Origin: Bacillus sp. AFS041924
Lineage (GTDB): Bacteria > Bacillota > Bacilli > Bacillales > Bacillaceae_G
DNA length: 50,770 nucleotides
Assembly: GCF_002577195.1 (NCBI RefSeq)
Contig: NZ_NULG01000020.1
Location: forward strand, 52,010-102,779
Direction: 5' to 3'
This document shows, in pieces, positions 8,719 to 19,369 of this stretch. Position numbers and translations under genes: made by a program. Within the stretch, counting starts at the first letter, position 1; every line of letters starts with the position of its first letter. The notes under the pieces are model-generated. The model did not search any database. It worked only from the letters and a program-made list of their open reading frames with translations, and was not told the origin of the DNA.

Positions 8719-10090
8719 TTGCTTGCTCCTTTCGAATATCAATAAAATGGCCATGAACTGCAGCAGCCGCTGCCATTACCGGACTTACTAAATGTGTTCT
8801 TGCACCCTTACCTTGTCTGCCTTCAAAGTTTCGGTTTGATGTAGATGCACAATGTTCTCCGGCTGGTACTTGATCTGGATTCATTGCTAGACACATTGAA
8901 CAACCAGCTTCTCTCCACTCAAATCCTGCTTCAATAAAGATCGTATGTAACCCTTTTGCCATCGCTAGATTACGGACCTTTTTTGAACCTGGAACAACTA
9001 ATGCACGCACATCAGATTTTACTTTCTTACCTTTAAGATAATTTGCTGCTTCCTCTAAATCTGACAATCTTGAATTTGTACAAGAACCGATGAATACATG
9101 TTGAACAGGAATTTCTTTAGGTGTAATTTCAGGTTTTAATCCCATATATTCATATGCTCGTTCGTAGTTTTCATCTTTAGCTTTTGGAAGAATTTCATCA
9201 ATTCTTACGCCCATTCCAGGATTTGTTCCCCAAGTTACGTAAGGTGCTAGGGTTGCTACATCTACTTCAATTGTTTTATCGAAGGTTGCTCCCTCTTCAG
9301 TATATAATTTCTTCCATTCTACTAATTTTTGATCATATGAATTCACTGTATATTTTCTACCTTTTAAGTAATCGAAAGTCTTTTGGTCTGGAGCAACTAA
9401 TCCTGCTTTTGCTCCTCCTTCAATTGCCATATTACATAATGTCATGCGCTCTTCCATTGACATATTTGTAATGGCTTCACCGTAAAACTCAATAACATAT
9501 CCGGTTCCCATTGAAACACCGTATGTTGATAATAGATGTAGAATAATGTCTTTTGCATACACTCCTTTTGGCAGCTTACCTTCAAGTTTTACACCCATTG
9601 ATTTTGGCTTTACTTGCCATAATGTTTGTGTTGCTAATACATGTTCAACTTCGCTTGTTCCAATTCCAAATGCTAGTGCACCAAATGCGCCATGTGTAGA
9701 TGTATGACTATCTCCACAAACAATTGTTTTTCCTGGTTGTGTTAAACCAAGCTCTGGGCCAATTACATGGACAATACCTTGATCTTCGTCAGTTATATCT
9801 GCTAAAGGAATATTGAATTCCTGACAATTATTTCTTAATGTATCCATCTGTTGTTTAGCGATTAAATCTGTAATCACTAATTGATTTTCTGTAGGGACAT
9901 TATGATCCATTGTCGCAAAGGTTAATTCTGGTCTTCTTACTTTTCGATTGGATACTCTTAAACCCTCAAATGCTTGTGGAGAAGTAACTTCATGGACTAA
10001 ATGTAAATCGATATACAAAAGCTGTGGTTTATCTACTTCACCAGTTACAACATGATTTTGCCAAAGCTTATCAAACAATGTTTGTTTCAT
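8696..10090 (-). CDS. leuC: 3-isopropylmalate dehydratase large subunit
   Basis: 464 residues, aconitase-type fold. The iron-sulfur cluster ligands are visible in GSCTNSR (about residue 345) and [10 protein letters not shown] (about 405-414), and [13 protein letters not shown] (about 130) is the substrate-side signature. It partners with LeuD. Its ATG overlaps the leuB stop by four bases (ATGA), and its 3' end overlaps leuD. The ribosome binding site GGAGGT lies inside the leuB coding end. Confidence 0.96.
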   Translation of the reverse strand: MKQTLFDKLWQNHVVTGEVDKPQLLYIDLHLVHEVTSPQAFEGLRVSNRKVRRPELTFATMDHNVPTENQLVITDLIAKQQMDTLRNNCQEFNIPLADITDEDQGIVHVIGPELGLTQPGKTIVCGDSHTSTHGAFGALAFGIGTSEVEHVLATQTLWQVKPKSMGVKLEGKLPKGVYAKDIILHLLSTYGVSMGTGYVIEFYGEAITNMSMEERMTLCNMAIEGGAKAGLVAPDQKTFDYLKGRKYTVNSYDQKLVEWKKLYTEEGATFDKTIEVDVATLAPYVTWGTNPGMGVRIDEILPKAKDENYERAYEYMGLKPEITPKEIPVQHVFIGSCTNSRLSDLEEAANYLKGKKVKSDVRALVVPGSKKVRNLAMAKGLHTIFIEAGFEWREAGCSMCLAMNPDQVPAGEHCASTSNRNFEGRQGKGARTHLVSPVMAAAAAVHGHFIDIRKEQANETVTYA

Positions 10091-11154
10091 CGACTTGTAC
10101 CTCCAACCGTTTGAAATTGTAACTCTTTTAATACTTGTTCAGTAAATTCAGTCGTCGAGCTTTTACCACCTAAGTCACCTGTCAAAATTCCGTTATTTAT
10201 TGTATTTACAATCGCATTTTCAATAGAATTTGCTTCATCGACTAGATTAAAGTCTCTAAGCATCATTGCAACAGACCTTAACATCGCAATAGGATTAGCC
10301 TTATTTTGTCCTGCTATATCTGGTGCTGAACCGTGAATTGGTTCATACAATGAAGGACCATTTCCGGATCTGCTCGTAGAAGGTAGCATGCCTAACGAAC
10401 CTGTAATCATGGAAGCTTCATCGCTTAAAATATCACCAAATAAATTTTCAGTAACGATTACATCAAATCTTCTTGGATTTCTAATTAATTCCATCGCAGC
10501 TGCATCGACAAGTACATGCTCAACTTCGACCTCTGGATAGTTTAAACTTAATTCATTGACGACCTTTCGCCAAAGTTTACTAGATTCTAAGACATTTGCT
10601 TTATCAACTGATGTAAGCTTTCCTTTTCTCGTTTTCGCTAGTTCAAATCCATACGTTACAATTCGTTCAATTTCATTTCTAGTGTATGAAAGAGTATCAG
10701 TTGCTTCATTATCATTATGAAAACGCGGTTCTGAAAAGTAAATTCCTCCTGTCAATTCTCGAACGACGACAAAGCTTACATTTCTTACTTGTTCAGATTT
10801 TAAAGGTGAGTGATTGACTAATTCATCATAAACATCTACAGGTCGAATATTTGCATATAAATTAAGTGACTTTCTTAATCGTAATAAACCACTTTCTGGT
10901 CGCTCAGTACCTTGATCCCATTTTGGCCCACCTACTGCCGCTAATAACACTGCATCCGAATTTAAACAATTTTCTAATGTTTCATTCGGTAATGAAGTGC
11001 CTGTTTCATCAATAGCGTGGCCTCCAAATAAATTTGTAGAAAAAGTGATGTTATGTTGATACGATTGTGCAATCTGTTCTAAAACTTGCACAGCTGAACT
11101 CATTATTTCTGGTCCGATTCCGTCTCCTGGCAGACATGCGATATTTAATTTCAT
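10087..11154 (-). CDS. leuB: 3-isopropylmalate dehydrogenase
   Basis: 355 residues. Signatures: PGDGIGPEI at the N-terminus, ELTGGIYF (about residues 134-141, catalytic Tyr), and [12 protein letters not shown] (about 238-249), which carries the Asp residues that bind metal and substrate. It oxidatively decarboxylates 3-isopropylmalate with NAD+. The ATG at 11154 follows AAAAGGAGG; it overlaps the leuA stop in an ATGA junction, as leuB does with leuC. An earlier in-frame start at 11178 would lie inside leuA and lacks support. Confidence 0.95.
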   Translation of the reverse strand: MKLNIACLPGDGIGPEIMSSAVQVLEQIAQSYQHNITFSTNLFGGHAIDETGTSLPNETLENCLNSDAVLLAAVGGPKWDQGTERPESGLLRLRKSLNLYANIRPVDVYDELVNHSPLKSEQVRNVSFVVVRELTGGIYFSEPRFHNDNEATDTLSYTRNEIERIVTYGFELAKTRKGKLTSVDKANVLESSKLWRKVVNELSLNYPEVEVEHVLVDAAAMELIRNPRRFDVIVTENLFGDILSDEASMITGSLGMLPSTSRSGNGPSLYEPIHGSAPDIAGQNKANPIAMLRSVAMMLRDFNLVDEANSIENAIVNTINNGILTGDLGGKSSTTEFTEQVLKELQFQTVGGTSR

Positions 11155-12317
11155 TTTAGAACCTCCTTTTCGCTCCACTTACTAATAATATTTAATAAAT
11201 CTTCATCTCTAATATCCTTCTTCGTATCTGTCAAAGCTTTAAATTGAGTAAACGCCTCGTTTATTACCTCAGTAGAAAAATTAAATCCAAGCTCTTTTAA
11301 TCGATCAGTAAAAGCATGTCGTCCTGAATGTTTTCCTAAGACTAATGAATTGGTAGAAAGCCCAATTAATGAAGGAGGGATAATTTCATAAGTTGTCGGT
11401 TCTTTTAATACGCCATCTTGATGAATTCCTGATTCATGTGCGAATGCATTTGTACCAACAATCGCTTTATTCTTCTGGACAACCATACCTGTAAGACGAC
11501 TAACAAGTTCACTTGTTTTTGTTATTTCATGTAATCGTAAATTAGTATTTTTTCGATACATGTCTTCTCTTATATGCAGTGCAACTGCTATTTCTTCTAA
11601 TGCTGCGTTTCCTGCTCTTTCACCAATCCCATTTACGGTGCACTCTACTTGTTTTGCTCCAGCCTGTATAGCCGCTAAAGAATTTGCTACTGCCATTCCT
11701 AAATCATCATGACAATGACAAGAGAAATTCGCTTTATGGTAAGAAGGTACATTTTCTTGTAAATATTTAAACAGATCATAGTATTCTGAAGGACTTGTAT
11801 ATCCTACTGTATCTGGAATGTTGATAACATCTGCCCCTGCTTTAATGGCTGACTCGGCAAATTCAGCAAGAAATGCCCGATCTGTGCGACATGCATCCTC
11901 AGCAGAAATTTGCACTTTTGGAAAAAAGGATTTTGCAAGCTGTACACAATGTTTAGCAGTTTCCAAAACTTCTAATCTCGTCATATTTAACTTGTATTTC
12001 ATATGGATATCACTTGTCGCTAGAAATATATGAAGTCTCGGTTCTGCAGCATTTTTTAACGCGTCCCATGCTGTTTTAATATCTGAATCTTTAGCGCGAG
12101 AAAGGCTTGAGACGGAGACAGAACGAATCTGTCTCGCAATCTCTTGAACACCTAAAAAGTCACCTTCCGAAGAAGCGGCAAAACCAGCTTCAATGATATC
12201 AACACCTAAAGACTCTAGTTGTCTAGCAATTTCGAGTTTTTCAAATCGATTTAAATTAACCCCTGGAGATTGTTCGCCATCACGTAATGTTGTATCAAGA
12301 AACTGAATTTTACTCAT
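11151..12317 (-). CDS. leuA: 2-isopropylmalate synthase, short form lacking the regulatory domain
   Basis: 388 residues. The catalytic TIM barrel is complete: [13 protein letters not shown] (residues 7-19), [13 protein letters not shown] (metal-binding His pair), [13 protein letters not shown], then the subdomain region ESGIHQDG and [10 protein letters not shown]. It condenses acetyl-CoA with 2-oxoisovalerate, committing carbon to leucine. Typical Bacillus LeuA is a little over 500 residues, with a C-terminal leucine-binding domain. Here the protein ends right after the DEDLLNII helix, and the stop overlaps the leuB start, so about 120-130 residues are absent rather than frameshifted away. 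The location between ilvC and leuB argues against NifV- or AksA-type homologues. The start follows ilvC by 3 bp, with GAGGTGA inside the ilvC end. Confidence 0.92.
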   Translation of the reverse strand: MSKIQFLDTTLRDGEQSPGVNLNRFEKLEIARQLESLGVDIIEAGFAASSEGDFLGVQEIARQIRSVSVSSLSRAKDSDIKTAWDALKNAAEPRLHIFLATSDIHMKYKLNMTRLEVLETAKHCVQLAKSFFPKVQISAEDACRTDRAFLAEFAESAIKAGADVINIPDTVGYTSPSEYYDLFKYLQENVPSYHKANFSCHCHDDLGMAVANSLAAIQAGAKQVECTVNGIGERAGNAALEEIAVALHIREDMYRKNTNLRLHEITKTSELVSRLTGMVVQKNKAIVGTNAFAHESGIHQDGVLKEPTTYEIIPPSLIGLSTNSLVLGKHSGRHAFTDRLKELGFNFSTEVINEAFTQFKALTDTKKDIRDEDLLNIISKWSEKEVLK

Positions 12318-12320
12318 TTT

Positions 12321-13370
<1,050 letters not shown>

Positions 13371-13886
13371 TTAATAAGAGAGTAGCTTTTGAGCATGCTC
13401 CTTATGTTTAGCAGATCTAGTAAATGCAGTTACACCTGTACGAGCTATTTCTTTTAGTTCGAAAGGTCTTAATAATTCAATCAAAGCCTCCACCTTTTCA
13501 GAGTTACCAGTTACTTGAACGACAATCTGATCTCGACTTACATCAATAACGGAAGCTCGAAATGGTTCAATTAAGCTATAAATTTCATTTCTAGTAGCAG
13601 CATTAGTACTTACCTTGATTAAGGCTAGTTCTCTAGCAATCACTGATTCTTCAGTAATATCTGCTACTTTTATCACATCAATTTGCTTATGAAGCTGTTT
13701 TATCAATTGCTCAACCTGTTGTAAATCATCTACATGAACGACGAAAGTAATTCTAGAAATATGATCTTGCTCTGTATGACCTACAGAAATACTTTCAATA
13801 TTAAATCGTCTTCTCGAGATAACTCCTGTAATTCTGTTAAGAACGCCACTGTTATTTAATACAGTCGATGTAATGACTCGTTTCAT
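13371..13886 (-). CDS. ilvH: Acetolactate synthase small (regulatory) subunit
   Basis: 171 residues. An N-terminal ACT domain (about residues 2-76) begins with the typical NNSGVLNRITGVISRRRFNIES, described here as the first beta strand and helix and spanning positions 12-33. A C-terminal dimerisation and activation domain follows. It binds the catalytic IlvB subunit and confers valine feedback. The start codon overlaps the ilvB stop by one base (TAATG), which couples subunit synthesis. Confidence 0.94.
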   Translation of the reverse strand: MKRVITSTVLNNSGVLNRITGVISRRRFNIESISVGHTEQDHISRITFVVHVDDLQQVEQLIKQLHKQIDVIKVADITEESVIARELALIKVSTNAATRNEIYSLIEPFRASVIDVSRDQIVVQVTGNSEKVEALIELLRPFELKEIARTGVTAFTRSAKHKEHAQKLLSY

Positions 13887-15589
13887 TATTTCACCCCTTC
13901 CATTTCATGAATTCCTTTACCTGGTGGAACCATTGGTGTAACGATTTCGGCTTGATGTACCCGGCAATCAATTAAAACTGGTCCATCAAATTCAATTGCT
14001 TCTCTTAATTGCTCTTCTACTAAATTTGGATCTGATATCGTTATTCCCTTAATACCGTATGCTTCTGCAAGCTTTGTAAAACTAGGCTGGCAGTCTAATA
14101 GAGAACTAGAGAAGCGGTCATTATAAAATGCTGATTGCCACTGTCTTACCATTCCTAAAGCTGCATTATTTAAGATTAAAATTTTAACTGGTAAATTATG
14201 TTCTTTGATCATGCTCAATTCTTGCAAAGTCATTTGGAATCCAGCATCACCAACGATAGCAACAACTAATTCATCAGGTTTCGCAAACTGTGCACCAATT
14301 GCTGAAGGTAATCCAAATCCCATCGTTCCAAGTCCACCAGATGTGATCCACTTATGTGGTTCTTTAAATGGATAATATTGGGCAGCCCACATTTGATGTT
14401 GACCTACATCTGTAGAAATTGTGGCTTTACCTTCAGTAATTGAGTGAAGTAAAGTTAAGACTGTTTGTGGTTTGATCACTTCACTACTCGCTTCATACTG
14501 TAAAGGAAAGGCTTCTTTACGACTTTTAAGGAGCTCGATCCATTCACTATGATTTTGTTTTTCTACTTCTTGTTTTAATAAAACCTTTAGTACTTCTTTC
14601 GCACAGCCAACGATTGGAATATTAGTTGGAATAACCTTATTTATTTCAGCTGGATCAATATCGATATGTGCTACGACTGCATTTTTAGCAAAGTGTACTA
14701 AATTGCCTGTTAATCGATCATCAAATCTTGCTCCGATATTTATGAGCAAATCACTTTCATACATTGCCATATTTGCTGTATAAGTACCGTGCATTCCACC
14801 CATTCCGAGGAATAATTCCTCATTTGCTGGAAATCCACCTAACCCTAAAAGCGTATTAACAACTGGGAGATTAAACTTTTTAATAAATTCAGTAAACTCT
14901 TTAGCCGCTTTTGCATGTAAAATGCCTGCTCCAGCTAATACTACTGGTTTTTTTGCTTTTTCAATCGCTGCTACAAGCTTTGTTATTTGAATAAAATTTG
15001 GTTCATATGTCGGTTGATAACCTGGTAATTGAACTTCTACTTCATCCTTTTTCACTCCTTTTTCAGCCATCATATTTTTAGGAAGATCAATTACAACTGG
15101 ACCTTGTCGGCCGGTTGAAGCAATATGAAATGCTTCTTTTACGATTTGAGGTACATCTTCTACATTACGCACTTGGTAGTTATGCTTTGTAACTGGCATT
15201 GTAATACCGATCACATCTGCTTCTTGAAAAGCATCCGTCCCGATTACATTTGTCGCAACTTGACCAGTGAAAACAACTAGTGGTAATGAATCCATCATCG
15301 CATCCGCTAACCCAGTAACAACATTTGTAGCACCAGGACCACTTGTTGCGATTACTACTCCAGGTCGTCCGGTCACTCGTGCATATCCTTCTGCAGCGTG
15401 AATGGCCCCTTGTTCATGCCTTGCTAGAATATGAGGAATATCAGCATCATAAAGTGCATCATATAATGGTAATACTGCCCCTCCAGGGTAACCAAAAATC
15501 ATTTCAACATTTTCTTCCTTCAAAGCATCAATTAGTAAATTTGCACCTGACAATTCTTTTGACAGAGTTCTCATTGAATGATGACTCAT
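13886..15589 (-). CDS. ilvB: Acetolactate synthase large (catalytic) subunit
   Basis: 567 residues from ATG at 15589. ThDP-enzyme layout: N-terminal PYR domain with [14 protein letters not shown] and the activating Glu in [15 protein letters not shown], a central FAD domain, and a C-terminal PP domain with the metal motif GDAGFQMT. It makes acetolactate from two pyruvates, or acetohydroxybutyrate with 2-oxobutyrate. Start choice: ATGs at 15628 and 15607 are in frame, but only 15589 has a GGAGG site (15601-15605). The first two would also start close to or inside the T-box terminator region. It is the first gene after the T-box leader. Confidence 0.95.
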   Translation of the reverse strand: MSHHSMRTLSKELSGANLLIDALKEENVEMIFGYPGGAVLPLYDALYDADIPHILARHEQGAIHAAEGYARVTGRPGVVIATSGPGATNVVTGLADAMMDSLPLVVFTGQVATNVIGTDAFQEADVIGITMPVTKHNYQVRNVEDVPQIVKEAFHIASTGRQGPVVIDLPKNMMAEKGVKKDEVEVQLPGYQPTYEPNFIQITKLVAAIEKAKKPVVLAGAGILHAKAAKEFTEFIKKFNLPVVNTLLGLGGFPANEELFLGMGGMHGTYTANMAMYESDLLINIGARFDDRLTGNLVHFAKNAVVAHIDIDPAEINKVIPTNIPIVGCAKEVLKVLLKQEVEKQNHSEWIELLKSRKEAFPLQYEASSEVIKPQTVLTLLHSITEGKATISTDVGQHQMWAAQYYPFKEPHKWITSGGLGTMGFGLPSAIGAQFAKPDELVVAIVGDAGFQMTLQELSMIKEHNLPVKILILNNAALGMVRQWQSAFYNDRFSSSLLDCQPSFTKLAEAYGIKGITISDPNLVEEQLREAIEFDGPVLIDCRVHQAEIVTPMVPPGKGIHEMEGVK

Positions 15590-15639
15590 TTCTACTTTTC
15601 CCTCCATTTTCGGATAAAACTTACCCATTTATTCGCAAT

Positions 15640-15895
15640 AAAAAAAGCCATAACTCCACACTTCAGCAGATGCTGAAGGGGCGAAAGACTTTTCGCGGTA
15701 CCACCCTTCTTCTTAGGTTCATAACCTAACTTTGGGATTTTGGATAACCAAAATCTGGCTATAACGTGGCCAACGTTCAAGCTTACCGTATTACTACTTC
15801 AGCCTGACACTCAAGAGTGAGTTTCATTAATCAAGGTCATCGGTTCACACCAGCCACCGACTCTCTGAAGATCCTTTTCATAATTACTTTTCTCT
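15640..15895 (-). promoter_or_regulatory. Leucine-type T-box riboswitch
   Basis: Read on the minus strand. Stem I carries the AGAGA motif and GGTGGCTGGTGTGAACC. The specifier loop reads GAAACTCACT, and CTC at 15821-15819 is a leucine codon. Two short hairpins follow (GATTTTGG/CCAAAATC and TTAGGTT/AACCTAA). Then comes the T-box itself, AAGGGTGGTACCGCG (15708-15694). The antiterminator is explicit: GAAGGG (15709-15704) pairs with CCCTTC (15680-15675), the bulge is TGGTACC, and GCGAAA pairs with TTTCGC. The competing hairpin CTTCAGC/GCTGAAG reuses that CTTC, and T7 at 15646-15640 is the U-run, set 14 bases beyond the hairpin. The bulge TGGT would pair with an A discriminator, as in tRNA-Leu. It controls ilvB onward. 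Confidence 0.92.
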
Positions 15896-15907
15896 TTCAA
15901 TGCTTTT

Positions 15908-17575
15908 TCATATTTTTAATATTCCACCTGTATTAGCAGAAGTCACTAGCTTTGCATATCTTGCTAAATAACCTGTTTTTACTTTTGGTTCATGCAATTT
16001 AACTGATTTTTTACGGGTTTCTAAAGTTTCGTTAGTAACCGATAATGTAATACTTCTAGATAATAGATCGATAATGATTTCATCACCATCTTCAATATAT
16101 GCAATAGGTCCACCTTCAGCTGCTTCTGGAGAAATATGCCCAATTGCAATTCCTCGTGTTGCACCTGAAAAACGACCATCTGTTATTAAAGCGACTTTCG
16201 TTCCTAATCCTCTACCAACAATTGATGAAGTTGGTGCAAGCATTTCTGGCATTCCAGGTCCTCCTTTTGGACCCTCATATCGAATGACAACGACATGACC
16301 TTCTTTAACAACACCTTGGTCAATTGCTTCTACCGCTTCATCATGTGATTCAAAGCAAATTGCTTCACCAATAAAGGTTTGAATTGAAGGGTCAACGGCA
16401 CCAACTTTGATGACCGCTCCGTCTGGGGCAAGATTACCATGCAATATTGATAATCCCCCCGTCTCTGAATAAGGATTTTCTTTTTTACGAATGACTTCAC
16501 TATTTGAGATTGTAGCTTCCTGCACATTCTCGAATAAAGTTTTTCCTGTAATCGTAATGCGATCACTATTAATCGCTCCTGGTATTGTAGTAAGTTCTTT
16601 AATAATTGCTGGAACTCCGCCTGCTAAATGCACATCATGCATTGAATAGTGGGAAGCGGGACTAATTTTAGATAAATATGGTACTCTTCTTGCTACTTCA
16701 TTTATATCTTTTAAGTCGTAATCAACTCCTGCTTCATTTGCGATCGCCATTAAGTGTAATACTGTATTTGTCGAACCACCCATTGCCATATCTAATGCAA
16801 ATGCGTCATCAATCGCCTCTTTTGTAATGATATCTCTTGGCTTAATATCATTTTCAATACAATCCATTAAATGATGGGCTGCATCGCGGATTAATTTATG
16901 TCTGTCTGCACTAGTTGCAAGGATTGTTCCGTTGTATGGTAGTGCTACTCCAAGCATTTCCATAATGCAATTCATTGAGTTTGCTGTAAACATTCCAGAA
17001 CATGATCCACATGTTGGACATGCTGACTTTTCAATATCGAGTAATTCTTCTACACTCATTTTTCCTGATTTAAAAGCTCCAACACCCTCAAATACTGAAA
17101 CTAGTGATAAAGCCTTTCCGTCTTTAGAAAGTCCTCCTGCCATTGGTCCACCTGATACAAAAACGGCTGGTACATTTGTACGAACAGCTGCCATTAGCAT
17201 TCCCGGTGTAATTTTATCGCAGTTTGGCATATAAAATACTCCATCAAACCAATGTGCATTTACGACTGTTTCAGCTGCATCAGCTATGATTTCCCTACTT
17301 GGTAGAGAATACCTCATCCCGATATGGCCCATTGCGATTCCATCATCGACACCAATCGTATTAAACTCAAATGGAACGCCACCAGCATCTCGAATCGCTT
17401 GTTTTACAACATCAGCCATTTCCCTTAAATGAATATGACCTGGGACAATATCAATATATGAATTACAAATTGCTATAAATGGTTTATGAAAATCTTCTTC
17501 TTTAACGCCTGCCGCTAATAATAAGCTACGATGCGGCGCTCGATCGATTCCTTTTTTGATCATGTCACTTCGCAC
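15908..17575 (-). CDS. ilvD: Dihydroxy-acid dehydratase
   Basis: 555 residues. The Fe-S cluster cysteines are seen in [10 protein letters not shown] (about residues 118-127) and [18 protein letters not shown] (about 187-204). The C-terminal half holds GGPGMPEM and DGRFSG, also family signatures. It dehydrates dihydroxy acids to 2-oxoisovalerate and 2-oxo-3-methylvalerate. The start is GTG at 17575 with AAGGGTG upstream. It lies 6 bp after ilvE, so the two form a pair; the T-box lies downstream of ilvD and can only attenuate the genes after it. Confidence 0.95.
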   Translation of the reverse strand: MRSDMIKKGIDRAPHRSLLLAAGVKEEDFHKPFIAICNSYIDIVPGHIHLREMADVVKQAIRDAGGVPFEFNTIGVDDGIAMGHIGMRYSLPSREIIADAAETVVNAHWFDGVFYMPNCDKITPGMLMAAVRTNVPAVFVSGGPMAGGLSKDGKALSLVSVFEGVGAFKSGKMSVEELLDIEKSACPTCGSCSGMFTANSMNCIMEMLGVALPYNGTILATSADRHKLIRDAAHHLMDCIENDIKPRDIITKEAIDDAFALDMAMGGSTNTVLHLMAIANEAGVDYDLKDINEVARRVPYLSKISPASHYSMHDVHLAGGVPAIIKELTTIPGAINSDRITITGKTLFENVQEATISNSEVIRKKENPYSETGGLSILHGNLAPDGAVIKVGAVDPSIQTFIGEAICFESHDEAVEAIDQGVVKEGHVVVIRYEGPKGGPGMPEMLAPTSSIVGRGLGTKVALITDGRFSGATRGIAIGHISPEAAEGGPIAYIEDGDEIIIDLLSRSITLSVTNETLETRKKSVKLHEPKVKTGYLARYAKLVTSANTGGILKI

Positions 17576-17581
17576 AATTTA

Positions 17582-18472
17582 TCACCCTTGTTTTACGTAA
17601 ATTTTTTCTCCATCTTCTACTACTAATTGACGAAATGCTTTTAATAACCTTTGAGTATTTGGTCCAGGTTTTCCGGTACCAATCACTCGACCATCTACCT
17701 TTGATACACCGATTACTTCAGCGGCTGTACCTGTTAGAAAAACCTCATCTGCTATATAAACATCATGTCTAGTGAACAATTTTTCTTCCACTTCGTAACC
17801 TAATGTGTCACCTAATTCCATAATTGCATTTCTTGTAATTCCTTCTAATGCACCTGCTGAACTTGGTGGAGTAATTAATTTATTCCCTTTTACTAAGAAA
17901 ACATTATCACCTGAACCTTCAGCTACGAAACCTTGATCGTTTAGCATAAGTGCTTCTTGAACACCTGCTAATTTAGCTTCAATTTTAACTAATATGTTAT
18001 TTAAGTAATTTAAAGACTTAATTTGTGGATTTAATACATCACTTCGATTTCTTCTCGTTGCTACTGTTACAATTTCCATACCATTGTCATATAGTTCTTG
18101 TGGAAAAAGTGCTAGTTGTTCAGCAATCACAACTACATTAGCTCTTGGACATGATGCTGGATCTAATCCAAGATTTCCTTCACCTCTTGAGACGACGAGT
18201 CGAATATAACCACTATGTAAATTATTTCGATTTACTGTTTCAACAACAATTTGAGTTAATTCTTCCAAAGAATATGGAATTGTTAATAAAATTGATTTTG
18301 CTGATTCGTATAATCGAATTAGATGTTCTTTTAAGCGGAATACATTACCTTCATATACGCGAATCCCTTCAAATACTCCATCTCCATATAGATATCCATG
18401 ATCATATACAGAAACTTTAGCATCCTGCTTTTGAACGAATTCACCATTTAAATAAATCTGTTGGGCTGTCAC
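17582..18472 (-). CDS. ilvE: Branched-chain amino acid aminotransferase (class IV)
   Basis: 296 residues, fold-type IV PLP enzyme. The N-terminal YLNGEFV..VYDHGYLYGDGVFEGIR is characteristic, the PLP lysine lies in QIKSLNYLNN (about residues 158-167), and EGSGDNVF and GITRNAIMEL follow. It transaminates the 2-oxo acids of Val, Leu and Ile. D-amino acid transaminase is the main alternative within the fold, but the context strongly supports IlvE. The start is GTG with GGAGG upstream. A CodY-box match lies about 70 bp upstream. Confidence 0.94.
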   Translation of the reverse strand: MTAQQIYLNGEFVQKQDAKVSVYDHGYLYGDGVFEGIRVYEGNVFRLKEHLIRLYESAKSILLTIPYSLEELTQIVVETVNRNNLHSGYIRLVVSRGEGNLGLDPASCPRANVVVIAEQLALFPQELYDNGMEIVTVATRRNRSDVLNPQIKSLNYLNNILVKIEAKLAGVQEALMLNDQGFVAEGSGDNVFLVKGNKLITPPSSAGALEGITRNAIMELGDTLGYEVEEKLFTRHDVYIADEVFLTGTAAEVIGVSKVDGRVIGTGKPGPNTQRLLKAFRQLVVEDGEKIYVKQG

Positions 18473-18539
18473 GGTTAATCCTCCTCAAGAGTTAAAATAT
18501 TTGTACTTACTTTATTCCAATCTAAGAAATTAATCAACA

Positions 18540-18554
18540 AGTTTTTAGAAAATT
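18540..18554. promoter_or_regulatory. CodY-box match upstream of ilvE
   Basis: AGTTTTTAGAAAATT matches the CodY consensus AATTTTCWGAAAATT at 13 of 15 positions. It lies 68-82 bp upstream of the ilvE start. CodY, activated by branched-chain amino acids and GTP, is known to repress ilv-leu operons in Firmicutes. Confidence 0.6.
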
Positions 18555-18653
18555 TAAAATTCATAATTTATTCAAATATCGTATAAATATTGGTATATCA
18601 ACAATGAAAACCTTTACATTTTTTCAAAATAATTTTTCGACAAAATTTTACTC

Positions 18654-18682
18654 TTGAAACTTTTTTATAAAAGGATTATCAT
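18654..18682 (+). promoter_or_regulatory. SigA-type promoter of the 62-residue small gene
   Basis: TTGAAA (18654-18659), a 17-base spacer, and TATCAT (18677-18682). The expected start point is about 18689, just before the CodY-box match at 18700. Confidence 0.6.
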
Positions 18683-18699
18683 ATGGTTACTTTAAACAG

Positions 18700-18714
18700 A
18701 ATTTTCTGTAAATT
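18700..18714. promoter_or_regulatory. CodY-box match in front of the small gene
   Basis: AATTTTCTGTAAATT matches AATTTTCWGAAAATT at 14 of 15 positions. It lies roughly 11-25 bases downstream of the predicted transcription start and just before the ribosome binding site, a position suited to roadblock repression. A looser related palindrome with wider half-site spacing (AATTTT/AAAATT) lies at 18631-18647. Confidence 0.7.
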
Positions 18715-18735
18715 AAAAATCGGAGGCGAGTAAAA

Positions 18736-18924
18736 ATGGCTACTTTACAAATTAATGGGACTGTTAACGAAATCAATGAAGTGTTGAAGGTAATGAGTAA
18801 TCATTTTGACATTCAGATCAAAGACGAAAAATCCGATCAAGAATATTCAGTCGATTTCTCAAATGATGAATGGGAAAATGATTCATTTGTAAGTGAGATG
18901 TTAACTGGAGCATATAATGACTAA
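18736..18924 (+). CDS. Small protein of unknown function, CodY-linked
   Basis: 62 residues, acidic, with no membrane segment or signal peptide. The first half, TLQINGTVNEINEVLKVM then HFDIQIKDE, looks like a beta-alpha-beta unit somewhat reminiscent of small DUF3970-type proteins, but I do not claim that family. The C-terminal third is acidic (NDEWENDSF). It is a genuine gene by its signals: SigA-type promoter, GGAGGCGAG ribosome binding site at correct spacing, ATG start, and a strong terminator 28 bp after the stop. It is divergent from ilvE, with CodY-box matches between them, so a role linked to branched-chain amino acid status is inferred. Confidence 0.7.
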   Translation: MATLQINGTVNEINEVLKVMSNHFDIQIKDEKSDQEYSVDFSNDEWENDSFVSEMLTGAYND

Positions 18925-19304
18925 ACAGTAAAATTCTTATCGTATGATAACAAAAAAGAGGGCCGCCCAAAATTTTAGCATTTTAAGGGAACCCTCTTTT
19001 TTATTTATGAAAATGAAAAGTTTTAACTACTTATCTGTTCAAATATTAGTCTAGGTGCAAATAAATTTATGAAAACTACAATTAAGATAAAAAATTACCC
19101 ATACCAGTCAAGGTGTTACATGCTTAAATTTCGGCCATTATCGATAAATCACAATCAAAAGCTAACAAACTTGCTCAAATTACATGCTCTACTCTATCAG
19201 ATATGCCAATTATCTATAACGAATGAAGAGTGTCTAATCTATACACCCCTCTACTTCAACACCCTTGTCCATTCCTATCCTCTTGTAATAACATTCATTT
19301 TAAA
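18925..19304. other. Intergenic stretch between the small gene and the ABC transporter
   Basis: It contains the terminator of the small gene at 18952-19002. The remaining 300 bases are AT-rich; a 90-codon open frame on the plus strand at 19069-19341 has no ribosome binding site, runs into the convergent terminator, and looks random. Nothing else is seen. Confidence 0.5.
18952..19002 (+). terminator. Terminator of the 62-residue small gene
   Basis: AAAAAAGAGGG (18952-18962) pairs with CCCTCTTTTTT (18992-19002), with further CCC/GGG pairing inside and a T-run at the end. Confidence 0.85.
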
Positions 19305-19359
19305 AACTAAAAAGGGACTGCTCATTTATCAGCTTCCTTGACTTATGAGACAGTCCCTT
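19305..19359 (-). terminator. Terminator of the ABC transporter operon
   Basis: AAGGGACTGCTCAT (19312-19325) pairs with ATGAGACAGTCCCTT (19345-19359) with a one-base bulge. A-rich sequence on the left gives a minus-strand U-run. It lies beyond the stop at 19370. Confidence 0.85.
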
Positions 19360-19369
19360 ATTAAAACAA

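Noticed and set aside
19069-19341. 90-codon plus-strand frame before the ABC transporter terminator
   Set aside because: No ribosome binding site, random-looking composition, and it runs through a strong convergent terminator.
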